This document shows, piece by piece, positions 17,708 to 25,523 of a stretch of DNA of 64,000 nt. Position numbers and translations under genes: made by a program. The DNA comes from CAYPGJ01 sp964638515 (GTDB lineage Bacteria; Planctomycetota; Phycisphaerae; Phycisphaerales; UBA1924): NCBI GenBank assembly GCA_964638515.1, contig CAZWZL010000009.1:3593-67592 (forward strand), read 5' to 3'. Position 1 is the stretch's first letter; every line of letters begins with the position of its first letter. Below the pieces are notes generated by a model. The model saw only the letters and a program-made list of their open reading frames with translations. It did not search any database and was not told the origin of the DNA.

Positions 17708-18253
17708 TCACCGCCCGCGCTTCAACCGCAAGTACCGCAGCAGCGCCGACCGATCCCCCGTCACCGCGGCCTCCTCCGCCGCGTCCTCCAGCGCCGCCCC
17801 CCATCGCTCCGCCGGCCTCACACTCATCACCGATCCGGCTCCCTGCGCAATCTCCGCCCCACCACGCCTAAACAGCCAACCTCGCGTCCGCTTCAAATCC
17901 TCGATCGCCAACGCCACATCCGGCGCGTCCATCTCCGCCACCGCGGCCTCCGTCAGCAATCTCGCGGCGCCCACGTCCACCGCGCCCGCCTCCGCCAGGC
18001 AACACTCGATCTGCCGCTTCCGCTCGCTCGCATCCAACGCCTCGCGCGCCGCTTCCAAGTCCGCCAATGCGCTCGTCAGTTTCCCCTGTAAGTCCTCCAC
18101 CATGGCCTCCGCATCCAGCGCGCGCTTGCGCCAACGCTGCTCCTCCGTCGCCGTGACATCACTCCCCGACTCCCCTCCACCCCCCGTCCCCTCCGGCGGC
18201 CCCTTGCCTCCACCCTCTCCCTCGCCCTCACCCAGACCCTCTTCACCCGGCAT
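17708..18253 (-). CDS. scaffolding-like phage protein
   Basis: This 181-residue protein has AGAGGAG upstream. An acidic Gly/Glu-rich N-terminus (about residues 1-30) is followed by a long coiled-coil (WRKRALDAEAMVEDLQGKL to about residue 95). A shorter helical C-terminus ends in LLRYLRLKRGR, a basic tip. Scaffolding proteins between portal and capsid genes have this acidic-helix-basic-tip design, and the basic end usually contacts the capsid. Function is assigned from position and layout, not sequence identity. Confidence 0.7.
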   Translation of the reverse strand: MPGEEGLGEGEGEGGGKGPPEGTGGGGESGSDVTATEEQRWRKRALDAEAMVEDLQGKLTSALADLEAAREALDASERKRQIECCLAEAGAVDVGAARLLTEAAVAEMDAPDVALAIEDLKRTRGWLFRRGGAEIAQGAGSVMSVRPAERWGAALEDAAEEAAVTGDRSALLRYLRLKRGR

Positions 18254-18282
18254 CGCTCACTCCTCTCTCGCTCACTCCGCGA

Positions 18283-19698
18283 TCACACAACGCCCTCATC
18301 GCCCACCCCGTACCCAAGCTCGGCCAGCACCACGTCCCCCGCCACGCCAAGCTCACGCTTCAATCGCGCCTCCTCCAGCCGCTCCCGCTCGCTCCGAGGC
18401 AGCGGGTCCGGCCACACCACCCGCACCGCGCGCTCCGACTCGCTCGTGCGAAACACCCCCATGCCGTCCAGCGCCGCCAGAGCCATGCGGCTCATCGCCG
18501 AGATCCCCCGCCCATACGTCACCCGCTTCCGCGCCGTCTTCGTCAGCATCCCCTGCAACGTCACACGCAGAGCGTTCTCGCTCGACAGATTGCCGACCTT
18601 CGACAGCACGCCCGTCACGATCGGCGTCACGCTCGAAGCCTTGTCCATAGCCTCGCGCAATTCCCGGATGTGCGATTCCTCCGACGGCGACGCCGCATCC
18701 CCCCCGATCGCGTCCACGCTCGCCTGCTCATTGTCCGTGGCCCACACCATCCCCGCGCCGATCGGCGCCCCCGCAAACCCTTCCAGCCCCTTCGCCAGGT
18801 ACATCTGAAAGCTCTGCATCGTCACGCGATGCGCCCGGTCCGACAGCCTCGTGTTGAGCTCGTCCTGCAGCGGAATCAGCGGCTCAACCTCGCTCAGCCC
18901 CTCATATTCCAGCGGCTGACTGATGTTCTGAATGTGCGCCACCGGAACCTCGCCCAGCCCGTGCTCTTCCTCCTCGCGCAATCGGCCATCGACGTACAAC
19001 TGCCGCGCCCGCGCCGAGAACACCTCCACCACCTCCTCGCGCCCCCGCTGCGCGCTCGACCTCCAGCGCGGCCCCAGGCGCGAGAGCCCCGCCCGCCCGC
19101 CGTCCGCCTCGCGCGTCACCCTCGTCGTCTCCCGCTCAAACCGCACCACGAACGCGTCCAGCGTTCGAAAGTCCCGCGCGCTCACGAGCGGAATCCCCCG
19201 CGCCGGCTCCACCACCTCCACCCGCACGCCGCCCGTACCCGTCCGCAACAACAGGTCCACGTGCCCGTACACCGCGCCCAAGAGCGCCATGTCCTGGAAA
19301 AGCCCGATCCCGCCCGACGCCTCCCACACCCCGTCAAGCACGCGCCCGATCTCACGCCGACGCGACGCATCCTCCACCTGCGACACCACCGACACCGCCC
19401 GCCCGAACATGAAGTCCACCATCGCGTGCACGCGCCACGCGATGTCGTTCTCGATCACGCGCTCGTTCTGATCGTCCCGGTCATCCCCGTCTCGCCGCCG
19501 CCCCCGAAACCGCAGCGGCAACCCCTCCTCCTGCGCCAGCCTCCCCAGCCCCGCGCCATCCAGCCGCATCGCGTTGCGGTAGTACGCCCAAAGACGGCGC
19601 AGCATCGGCGTCCGCCGCCGCGCATGATCCTCGATGAGCGCCCCCAGCAGCGCCTCGTCCAGCCCAATCTCCCCGAACGGCTCCAGCGAATACGCCAC
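18283..19698 (-). CDS. phage portal protein (SPP1 gp6-like)
   Basis: I place the start at the GTG at 19698, which has GAGGAG eight bases upstream, giving 471 residues; the frame remains open further upstream without a good signal. The order of motifs fits gp6-type portals: helical N-terminus with WAYYRNAMRLDG, ERVIENDIAWRVHAMVDFMFG, strand-rich wing VRVEVVEPARGIPLVSARDF, and the later HIQNISQPLEYEGLSEVEPLIPLQDELNTRLSD. A long helix follows with ESHIRELREAMDKASSVTPI. It would form the dodecameric DNA gateway and is the first gene of this minus-strand head operon. Confidence 0.82.
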   Translation of the reverse strand: MAYSLEPFGEIGLDEALLGALIEDHARRRTPMLRRLWAYYRNAMRLDGAGLGRLAQEEGLPLRFRGRRRDGDDRDDQNERVIENDIAWRVHAMVDFMFGRAVSVVSQVEDASRRREIGRVLDGVWEASGGIGLFQDMALLGAVYGHVDLLLRTGTGGVRVEVVEPARGIPLVSARDFRTLDAFVVRFERETTRVTREADGGRAGLSRLGPRWRSSAQRGREEVVEVFSARARQLYVDGRLREEEEHGLGEVPVAHIQNISQPLEYEGLSEVEPLIPLQDELNTRLSDRAHRVTMQSFQMYLAKGLEGFAGAPIGAGMVWATDNEQASVDAIGGDAASPSEESHIRELREAMDKASSVTPIVTGVLSKVGNLSSENALRVTLQGMLTKTARKRVTYGRGISAMSRMALAALDGMGVFRTSESERAVRVVWPDPLPRSERERLEEARLKRELGVAGDVVLAELGYGVGDEGVV

Positions 19699-19897
19699 GC
19701 GCGACTCCTCACTCTGCCCGGGCGCCGCATGCGCCCGCTCACCCTCCCCGTCCCGCGTCCCCCCGTGCGCGCACCAACCCCGCACACGCCCACCCCCCAC
19801 GCGCGCAAAACCACCGCCGCATCAGCGAAAAAAAGTTCTCAGCGATCCCAATTCCCCAGCCCCCGCCCAGCCGCCCCGTGCGCACCGCCCAGGCCAA

Positions 19898-20179
19898 TCA
19901 CCCCGCCGCCGCGTCCGCCTCCTCCAGCAACTCAACGCGGCTGTACCGGTCCAGGTTCACCACCACCCGCTCCCCGTCATCCTTCCTGAGCTCCAGCCGG
20001 TCCAGCCACAGCTTCGCGTCCTTGCTATGCGCAAACCACGACCCCGTCTTCTGCTGCCCGAAGCGCACCACCACCCCGTCGACATCAATGGTCATCACAT
20101 CCTTGACCCGCGGGATCTGCTGCGTCACGCGCACCCGCTGACCAACGCGATACTCATGTGGCTCCAGCGCTCGTCCCAT
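19898..20179 (-). CDS. small conserved-looking protein of unknown function
   Basis: About 93 residues from the ATG at 20179. The frame predicts a compact beta-rich domain: VGQRVRVTQQIPRVKDVMTIDVDGVVVRFGQQKTGSWFAHSKD, then LWLDRLELRKDDGERVVVNLDRYSRVELL. The first half reads like an SH3/KOW-type small barrel. It directly follows the FlgM-like gene on the same strand with 36 bases between them. Codon usage is like its neighbours. Function unknown; it need not be part of the phage module. Confidence 0.7.
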   Translation of the reverse strand: MGRALEPHEYRVGQRVRVTQQIPRVKDVMTIDVDGVVVRFGQQKTGSWFAHSKDAKLWLDRLELRKDDGERVVVNLDRYSRVELLEEADAAAG

Positions 20180-20215
20180 TCGCCCCGAGTCTACACCCCA
20201 GCCCCCGCCCACGCG

Positions 20216-20527
20216 TCACGCCAGCAGATCGACGTCCCGCGACAACGCGTCCACCGTCGCGTCCAGCACCTCACTCGAGTCATACGCGCCCGTCGCGATC
20301 CGCTCTCGCGCCCGAGCGATCACGTCCTCACGAACCTCGGGCAACTCCCGGAGCTTGGCCAGCAGCAACGCGCGCTCAGACAACTCCACCCGGTCCTCCC
20401 CAACGCGAGCCGCCGAAGGCCCGGGCGGCACGATCGCCCCCGCGCGATCCAGCCGGCCCGCCGGACGAACCGACTCAACCCGCGAAAGAACCGCCTCGTG
20501 CACGCCATTGACCGTAAAGTCTGACAT
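20216..20527 (-). CDS. flgM: FlgM-like anti-sigma-28 factor
   Basis: This 103-residue protein has a variable N-terminus and a C-terminal half matching FlgM. That half reads DRVELSERALLLAKL, then EVREDVIARARERIATGAYD and a terminal helix with LDATVDALSRDVDL. FlgM binds the flagellar sigma factor (FliA) and holds late flagellar genes off until the hook is complete. The match is by pattern (VR-x3-V-x3-R-x2-I-x2-G-x-Y). Flagellar genes fliS and fliD occur 35 kb away, so a flagellar context exists in this genome. The alternative is a diverged DUF with the same helix pattern. Confidence 0.75.
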   Translation of the reverse strand: MSDFTVNGVHEAVLSRVESVRPAGRLDRAGAIVPPGPSAARVGEDRVELSERALLLAKLRELPEVREDVIARARERIATGAYDSSEVLDATVDALSRDVDLLA

Positions 20528-20817
20528 GTGTGTTTCGTCTCTTCATCAGCATGCGCTCGTCCCGCCTCCGACGGGCTCGGCACATCGACTCGCCGCTCCT
20601 CCTGAGCAGCAAAACGCATGACCCCACGCTTCGCGTCATCCCGCGATCCGGACTCGCGCCCGCCTCGCCGTGACACACAGACTATCGTCCCCCCGACCGA
20701 GAACCCTGCAACCTTTCCCACCTCCGCTCCACCATCGCTAAACCCATGTAAAGCACCCACTTACACCGAATAACACGCCCCGGACCAGGCCCCCTTTTTC
20801 TCGCCGAAAGCACTCCC
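20528..20817. other. intergenic region between divergent flgM-like and exported-protein genes
   Basis: The 290 bases hold no open frame that I would call a gene. They should contain the two divergent promoters. I see AT-richer patches near 20,735-20,785 but no promoter pair that meets consensus convincingly, and no repeats. Confidence 0.5.
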
Positions 20818-21618
20818 ATGACCCCTCAAATCGGCCCAAATAGATTCCGAACATCAATTCTCGCCCTGCTCGCCCTTCTGGCCCTCGGTCTTCCCCTCAA
20901 TTCCGCCCTCGCACAATCCAAGAAAAAGCCCGCCGACGCCCCCTCGGCCGCCGCCCCCGAAGGCTGGACCATCGTCCTCGTCACCTACGCCGGCCCCGAA
21001 CACCCCGCCTTCGCCAACGCCGCGCTCGAGCAGGTCCGCACCCTCACCGCCCTCAAGGACGCCCGCGTTCAGCCCCGAGGCAAAGGCTCCGCCATCGTCC
21101 TGGGCAACTTCACCTCCCCGGCCGACCCCGCCGTCCGAACCACCCTCCAAACCGTCCGCGCCACCCTTGTCGAAAACCGACCCATCTTCGCAGGCGCCTT
21201 CCTCGCGCCCCCACGAACGCCCTCGGAACTCGACCCCGCCTCGGCTGCCCCCTTCGCCCTCAACACCGCCCGCGCCGAGTTTTCCCCACGAGCCCGCTAC
21301 TCACTCCAGATCGCCATCTACGAAGCCCCCAACATCGCCGACGCCCGCAAGGCCGCCGAACAGGCCGCCATCCAACTCCGACGAGACGGTGAGCCCGCCT
21401 TCTACTACCACGGCCCGAACGCCTCCCTCGTCACGCTCGGCGCCTTCACCGACGCCGACGCCGGCATCTCCAAGCCCATCGAATCCCCCCTCCTCCACGA
21501 ACTCCGCAAACGACACCCTCACAATCTCTACAACGGCAACCAGCAACTCCTCGAGAAGACGCCCGGCTCCAAATCCAAAAACCCCCAACCTTCCTTCCTC
21601 GTCGAAATCCCCTCATAA
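20818..21618 (+). CDS. exported protein of unknown function with SPOR-like repeats
   Basis: This 266-residue protein begins at an ATG and has a signal peptide ending near residue 32 (LLALGLPLNSALAQS). The mature part has two related alpha/beta halves. Each has a strand such as WTIVLVTYAG or YSLQIAIYEA, then a helix with ADARKAAEQAAIQLR, then a strand such as AFYYHGPNASLVTLGAF. This strand-helix-strand pattern with a G-x-F ending resembles SPOR peptidoglycan-binding domains, but the match is weak. It would be periplasmic. An imperfect hairpin (21621-21650) lies right after the stop. Confidence 0.75.
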   Translation: MTPQIGPNRFRTSILALLALLALGLPLNSALAQSKKKPADAPSAAAPEGWTIVLVTYAGPEHPAFANAALEQVRTLTALKDARVQPRGKGSAIVLGNFTSPADPAVRTTLQTVRATLVENRPIFAGAFLAPPRTPSELDPASAAPFALNTARAEFSPRARYSLQIAIYEAPNIADARKAAEQAAIQLRRDGEPAFYYHGPNASLVTLGAFTDADAGISKPIESPLLHELRKRHPHNLYNGNQQLLEKTPGSKSKNPQPSFLVEIPS

Positions 21619-21620
21619 TC

Positions 21621-21650
21621 GCGGGTTTCCCCCGCCCGTCCGGAAACCGC
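21621..21650 (+). other. hairpin after the exported-protein gene
   Basis: GCGGGTTTCC pairs with GGAAACCGC across a GC-rich loop, with one bulged G, immediately after the stop at 21618. There is no T tract, so it may protect the mRNA 3' end or be an inefficient terminator rather than an intrinsic terminator. Confidence 0.45.
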
Positions 21651-21678
21651 CAAACACGCATCGCTTCACCAATTTCTC

Positions 21679-21706
21679 TTGCAGACCATGCGCCCGCAGG
21701 TATGCT
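21679..21706 (+). promoter_or_regulatory. sigma-70-type promoter for the structured RNA gene
   Basis: TTGCAG (21679-21684) and TATGCT (21701-21706) are separated by 16 bases, a good match to the -35 and -10 consensus. The expected start of transcription is near 21,713. It lies in a gene-free stretch upstream of a series of stable helices and a terminator. Confidence 0.6.
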
Positions 21707-21712
21707 CCATCA

Positions 21713-22101
21713 GTCTTGCCATGCGCCTTGCACAGGGACGTGGCAGTAGCGAGTAGAGAGAGCGCTGCGGACAGCGCGCCCGGGCTACGCCCAACGCGCA
21801 TCCTCCACAGGATGCGCGCTGCGTCCCGTGCACCGCGCTGCGAGCACCACCCCTTTACCAAACGCGCTGCCACCGCAACGGCATCCGTTCCCGCGCGCCG
21901 CACACGCGCCGGAACCACAGCGTGGCAGAGCCGACCGGCCCGTTAACTCGGCCCGGAAGGCTTCACGTCAGGCGACCTGGGGCGTTGTGGCCCACAACAC
22001 GGGCCAAGGTAAGAGGGACGCGTAGTGATCCCCAGCGCACCGCACACTGCCGCCTGACGAATTCACGCCGCCACAGGAACACTCCTCTGGCGGCGTTTTT
22101 T
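21713..22101 (+). ncRNA. candidate structured non-coding RNA gene, about 390 nt, family not recognised
   Basis: No convincing protein frame crosses this stretch, yet it is framed by a promoter (21679-21706) and a strong terminator (22066-22101). It contains nested complementary segments. TGCAC-A-GGGACG (21729-21740) pairs with CGTCCC-GTGCA (21822-21832) and encloses three hairpins, including a 9-bp stem at 21796-21817. CTGCCAC (21867-21873) pairs with GTGGCAG (21922-21928) around two more. An irregular hairpin spans 21928-21963. GTCAGGCG (21967-21974) pairs perfectly with CGCCTGAC (22051-22058), enclosing CTGGGG/CCCCAG and a 6-bp hairpin. I find no landmark of tmRNA, RNase P, SRP or 6S RNA. 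Ends are estimates. Confidence 0.65.
22066..22101 (+). terminator. Rho-independent terminator of the structured RNA gene
   Basis: CGCCGCCA pairs with TGGCGGCG (22066-22073 with 22088-22095). Inside it AGGA pairs with TCCT around an ACAC loop after one C/C mismatch, and six T follow at 22096-22101. It is about 480 bases past the nearest plus-strand protein gene, so it most likely ends the RNA gene. Confidence 0.92.
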
Positions 22102-22512
22102 CGCGCCGTACATCCGCAAAAGAGCATCTCGCCCCGCCTTCCGGCGCGCCATCAAGACACGACGCTCGGCGCCGCGGAACGCGACTCCTGATCAACACAT
22201 CCGCCCCAGTCCCCCCTCAAAGCCCCGAGCCGTCGATGGTGGTCGCGACCGACGACCCGGAGAGCAGCCCCGAACGGTCCGCCGAAGGCAAGGCTCGCCG
22301 GCCCGCCTCACAAGGAAGCGGAACTGGGCGAACGAGCCCACACACCATCTTCGTCCGAAGCGGGTCGCGACGATTCCATTTCACGCCCACGCCCGCCAAC
22401 CCATGTCCGCGCCCCCCTCACCCTGGAAAGCGCAAAACGCTCTTCTGCGCCATGGAAAAACACGCCCGTTTCTCAATTCTTTTTCTCGACCCCTCGGCCC
22501 CCGGCCCCCGGC
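22102..22512. other. intergenic stretch with no recognised feature
   Basis: About 410 bases between the RNA terminator and the end of the repressor gene. Open frames on both strands here have no Shine-Dalgarno support and look like GC-driven chance. A 10-bp palindrome GGTCGCGACC occurs at 22241-22250, with a partial second copy near 22363; the meaning is unknown. Confidence 0.5.
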
Positions 22513-23352
22513 TCAGCCCCGACCTCCTCGCCCCCGCCCACCGGCAATCGCCCGAACCACACGCACCGCCGCGTACAAGCCCGCCACCTCTTCCCGCGCC
22601 ACAACCCTCGGCCCATACCGGCTGTTCAGCGGCTGCAACCGGATCCGCACCGCGTCCTCCCCCTCCCGCTCGAAGTACACCCGCTTGAACGTCGTCTCGT
22701 CGTCGCGCTCCAGGCGCACGAAGCAATCGTCCCCGTCCACCACGCTCCGCTCCGGGCTGAACACCACGATGTCTCCCTCCTCGTACTCCGGCGCCATCGA
22801 ATCGCCCACCACGCGCGCGGCGAACGCGTCCGCGTCCGACAGCTCCGGCACGCTCACGTGCTCGTCCGACACGCGCGCCGGATAGCCGAGATCCGTGAAT
22901 TCCCGCGGGTATCCCGCGGCCACGGAGTTGATCACCGGCACCTGCACCGGCAGCCCGATCAGGTCCACGTCGCCCTTGGCGCCGGCGGGCTCGGTCAACC
23001 GATCAACGAGCGTGCGCAGCTCGCCCGATTCCCAGGCCCTATCGAGCGTTCTCGCACGCAACAACTCGGCGAGGCGACGCGCGACGTCGCGCTGCTCGTG
23101 CAGGTGGCGCACCTCGCGCTGCGCGGCCTCGGGCAGCGATTCGAAACTCGCCATCGACACCAGCCGCCCCGAGTCGATGCGGAGCGATCGCTCGAGGCGC
23201 GCGAGCAGCGCGGGCGAGGGAGCGCCGCTCGTCTTCCCGTTCTCGATCTGGGACAGGTAGGACTTGTGACAGCCCACGGCGTCGGCCAGGTTCTGCAGGG
23301 TCAGCCCCAGCTCCAGCCGCCGAGATCTCATGTGTTCGCCGAGACGCCCCAT
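22513..23352 (-). CDS. CI/LexA-like self-cleaving repressor (XRE helix-turn-helix plus S24 peptidase domain)
   Basis: The ATG at 23352 gives 279 residues. The N-terminus carries an XRE-type helix-turn-helix (LTLQNLADAVGCHKSYLSQIENG, read in two parts). The C-terminal half is an S24 domain with a candidate cleavage bond A146-G147, nucleophile S185 in GDSM and general base K223 in TFKRV. The spacing of 38 residues in each step is close to LexA. Such repressors are inactivated by RecA-stimulated self-cleavage upon DNA damage. It sits between the minus-strand head module and the plus-strand packaging module, as a phage master repressor would. Its promoter region contains a palindromic operator candidate. 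Confidence 0.9.
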   Translation of the reverse strand: MGRLGEHMRSRRLELGLTLQNLADAVGCHKSYLSQIENGKTSGAPSPALLARLERSLRIDSGRLVSMASFESLPEAAQREVRHLHEQRDVARRLAELLRARTLDRAWESGELRTLVDRLTEPAGAKGDVDLIGLPVQVPVINSVAAGYPREFTDLGYPARVSDEHVSVPELSDADAFAARVVGDSMAPEYEEGDIVVFSPERSVVDGDDCFVRLERDDETTFKRVYFEREGEDAVRIRLQPLNSRYGPRVVAREEVAGLYAAVRVVRAIAGGRGRGGRG

Positions 23353-23434
23353 CGACCGCTCCTGTGCGCTTCTTCGTGGATATACCAGACAGATGCCTTG
23401 CAAACAGAAGCACTTGCGATAAAACTACGCCCGA

Positions 23435-23458
23435 TGAGTTTACTATACGATAAACTCA
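23435..23458. promoter_or_regulatory. operator candidate between repressor and packaging module
   Basis: TGAGTTTA and TAAACTCA form perfect 8-base inverted arms around an 8-base AT-rich centre (CTATACGA). The centre contains TATACG on one strand and TATAGT read on the other, both like -10 boxes. A related half-site (GCGATAAAACT) occurs at 23416-23426. The 160-base divergent gap between the repressor start and the HTH gene is the expected place for repressor binding. The region is clearly more AT-rich than its surroundings. Confidence 0.7.
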
Positions 23459-23512
23459 GTTCTGTGTCGAGGGGTTTGTCGAGTGTCCGCACACATTTCT
23501 GATGAGGGGCCC

Positions 23513-23983
23513 ATGATCCAGCAGAGCACGGCGTGGTCGAGTCCGGGGCGGAGCGCGTGGCGGGAGATGGACCGGATCGACGCGTCCTCCTTCACGGACC
23601 TGCGCCGTCGGCACGGGCGCGAGGAGGTGGAGGCGGTGCTGGCGTTGGCGGAGCACGTCAGCCCGGAGGAGCGGTCTCTGCTGCGGGCGGTTTTCGAGAG
23701 CGGCCTGCCCGTCGGGGAGATGGCGCGCGTGCGGGGGTGCTCGGCGAGAACGCTGCGGCGCGAGGTGCGTGCGTTGGTGCGGCGGGTGATGGACCCGCGG
23801 TTCGTGTTCGTGCTGTCGAGGCGGGACCTGTGGGGCCCGAGCCGCAGGCGGGTGGCGAGCGCGTGCGTGGTGCAGGGATTGACGATGCGTGAGGCGGCGC
23901 AGGTGGCCGGGATGAGCCTGCACGCCGTGCGTCGGCACATGGGCGCGGTGGAGGCGTTGTTCGAGTCGGAGGGCGCGGCGTGA
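23513..23983 (+). CDS. two-HTH DNA-binding protein at the head of the packaging module
   Basis: The ATG at 23513 follows GAGGGG; a GTG at 23483 is an alternative. The 156-residue protein has a sigma-region-4-like helix-turn-helix (SPEERSLLRAVFESGLPVGEMARVRGCSARTLRREV, read in pieces). A second such unit is near the C-terminus (TMREAAQVAGMSLHAVRRH). It may be an activator of the packaging genes, as late regulators are in phages, or an alternative sigma-like factor. It overlaps the next start by four bases (GTGA). It is transcribed away from the repressor across the operator candidate. Confidence 0.75.
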   Translation: MIQQSTAWSSPGRSAWREMDRIDASSFTDLRRRHGREEVEAVLALAEHVSPEERSLLRAVFESGLPVGEMARVRGCSARTLRREVRALVRRVMDPRFVFVLSRRDLWGPSRRRVASACVVQGLTMREAAQVAGMSLHAVRRHMGAVEALFESEGAA

Positions 23984-25308
23984 GCGAGCGTGTGCTGCGG
24001 GTGTGCTCGATGTTCGGACTGGATCCGCCCGCGGGTGATGCATGGGGCGCGCCGGAGCGAGCGGTGCTCCTGGGGAGGGAGATCGAGGCGCGGGCGGGGA
24101 CGATCACGCTTCTGACAGGGGCGAGCGGGTCGGGGAAGACGAGCGCGCTGCGGAGCGCGGTGGGCGCGCTGCGGGCGAGCGGGAGAGAGGTGGTGGAGGC
24201 GCGGGCGGCGCGGGGGAGTGCGGCGCAACGCGCGAGTGTGGAGATGGTGGGCTCGGGAGATGGCGAGGAGGGCGTGGCGCGGGCGATGCGTCGGCTGTCG
24301 CAGGTTGGTTTGGGGGAGGCGCGATGCTTCGTGCGGAGCGCGGGGGAGATGTCGGAGGGGCAGCGGGAGCGGCTGTGGTTGGGGCTTGCTCTGGAGCGGG
24401 CGTCGAAGCGGGCGGGGAGCGTGATCGTGGCGGATGAGTTCCTGGCGCGCTTGGATCGGGTGAGCGCGCGAGTGACGGCGCGGTGCTTTGCGCGGGGCGT
24501 GCGGGGCGAGGGCGTGAGCGCGATCGTGGCGACGGCGCACGATGACCTGGAGGGCGCGCTGGGGCCGGATCGGATCGTGCGATTCGACTTGCACGGCGGC
24601 GCGCGGGCGGAGGATGGGAGCGGGGAGAGCGAGCCGCTGCACATCTCGTACGGCGAGGCTGACTGGAGCGCGTACGCGGGGCTGGAGGGTTTTCATTATT
24701 GCGGCGGACGGCCGGCCACGGCGGCGCGTGTGCTCGCGGCGCGGAGTGGGGGAGCGGTGGTCGGCGCGCTGGTGGTGTCGATGCCGACGTTGAACGGTGT
24801 GTGGCGGAGGCTGGCGTGGGGGGATCGGTATTCGAGCGGCGATCGGAGCGTGTGCGCGAGACGGTTGAACGCGGAGGTGCGGTGTGTTTCGCGGGTGGTG
24901 GTTGAGCCGAGGTGGCGCGGCGTCGGCATCGCGAAGGGGCTGGTGCGCACGTATCTCTCGGACGCGATGACGGAGCGGACGGAAGCGGTGGCGGCGATGG
25001 GGGCGGCTTGTCCGTTCTTCGAGCGGGCCGGCATGCGGGCGATTCGGATTCCGGCGGGGCTTCGGGACGCGCGGGCGCTGGACGTGTTTGCGCATCTCGG
25101 GCTGGAGGAGTGGGAGGCGTGTGATGCGTCGCGCGTGCTGCGCGCGGCGCGGGAGCGCGGTCTTGAGGGGTGGCTCGAGATGGAGCTGCGACGCTGGGCG
25201 GGAGACGGGCGGGGACGGGAGATGGCGCGGGGGTTGGAGGGCGAGGGTCTGGCGCGGGCCGCGTGCCGGTGTGTGTCGTCGGAGCGTGTGGCGTACGCGT
25301 TCGGGTGA
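23980..25308 (+). CDS. ABC-type ATPase fused to a GNAT-like acetyltransferase domain (COG2401-like)
   Basis: The 442-residue protein starts with a coupled GTG. Residues 47-54 are a Walker A motif (GASGSGKT), followed by an ABC-signature-like MSEGQRERL near residue 126 and a Walker B SVIVADEF near 147. A His-containing switch lies in VATAHDD. The second half has a GNAT-like acetyl-CoA motif, VVVEPRWRGVGIAKGL near residues 306-320. This ATPase-acetyltransferase order defines COG2401, a family without a firmly known function. Its location just before the terminase genes suggests a DNA-linked role in packaging or protection, which is inference. Confidence 0.82.
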   Translation: MSERVLRVCSMFGLDPPAGDAWGAPERAVLLGREIEARAGTITLLTGASGSGKTSALRSAVGALRASGREVVEARAARGSAAQRASVEMVGSGDGEEGVARAMRRLSQVGLGEARCFVRSAGEMSEGQRERLWLGLALERASKRAGSVIVADEFLARLDRVSARVTARCFARGVRGEGVSAIVATAHDDLEGALGPDRIVRFDLHGGARAEDGSGESEPLHISYGEADWSAYAGLEGFHYCGGRPATAARVLAARSGGAVVGALVVSMPTLNGVWRRLAWGDRYSSGDRSVCARRLNAEVRCVSRVVVEPRWRGVGIAKGLVRTYLSDAMTERTEAVAAMGAACPFFERAGMRAIRIPAGLRDARALDVFAHLGLEEWEACDASRVLRAARERGLEGWLEMELRRWAGDGRGREMARGLEGEGLARAACRCVSSERVAYAFG

Positions 25309-25329
25309 TCGGCAAACGGAGGGAGGGAG

Positions 25330-25523
25330 ATGCGTCGAGGAGAGCGTGGTGGCGAGTTGCTGTCATCGCTGACGGTGTTTCTGACGGCGTCGGAGCGTCG
25401 TGAGGCGTTGGGGGTGATGCGGCGGTTTGATCGGGAGCGTGATCGGGGGTTCATGGGGATGGCGCGCGCGGCGGAGCGCGCGTGGCGGGCGAAGGGGAAA
25501 GGGGGGGAGTGTCGTGGCGGTGA
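25330..25523 (+). CDS. small packaging-module protein, frame broken at a poly-G run
   Basis: An ATG with a strong GGAGGGAG signal begins a protein-like frame (LLSSLTVFLTASERREALGVMRRFDRER ... AERAWRAKGK, in parts). The frame passes a run of seven G at 25501-25507 and then turns into Gly/Ala/Arg-rich text overlapping the next gene for almost 300 bases. If one more G were present, the protein would end after about 64 residues at TGA 25521-25523, overlapping a GTG start of the next gene in a normal GTGA coupling. I interpret the break as a sequencing or assembly error, or less likely a real frameshift. The annotated end assumes this correction. Function unknown. Confidence 0.5.

Noticed and set aside
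21966..21982. Cobalamin-riboswitch (B12-box) resemblance, GTCAGGCGACCTGG
   Set aside because: The first eight bases pair perfectly with CGCCTGAC 77 bases later. No second conserved B12 element is present upstream, and no vitamin B12 gene follows the terminator.
21700..22101. tmRNA, RNase P RNA or SRP RNA
   Set aside because: Neither a tRNA-like end with tag reading frame, nor the RNase P core words (GAGGAAAGTC, ACAGAA), nor the SRP GGAAGGAAGCAGC-type loop is present in a matching context.
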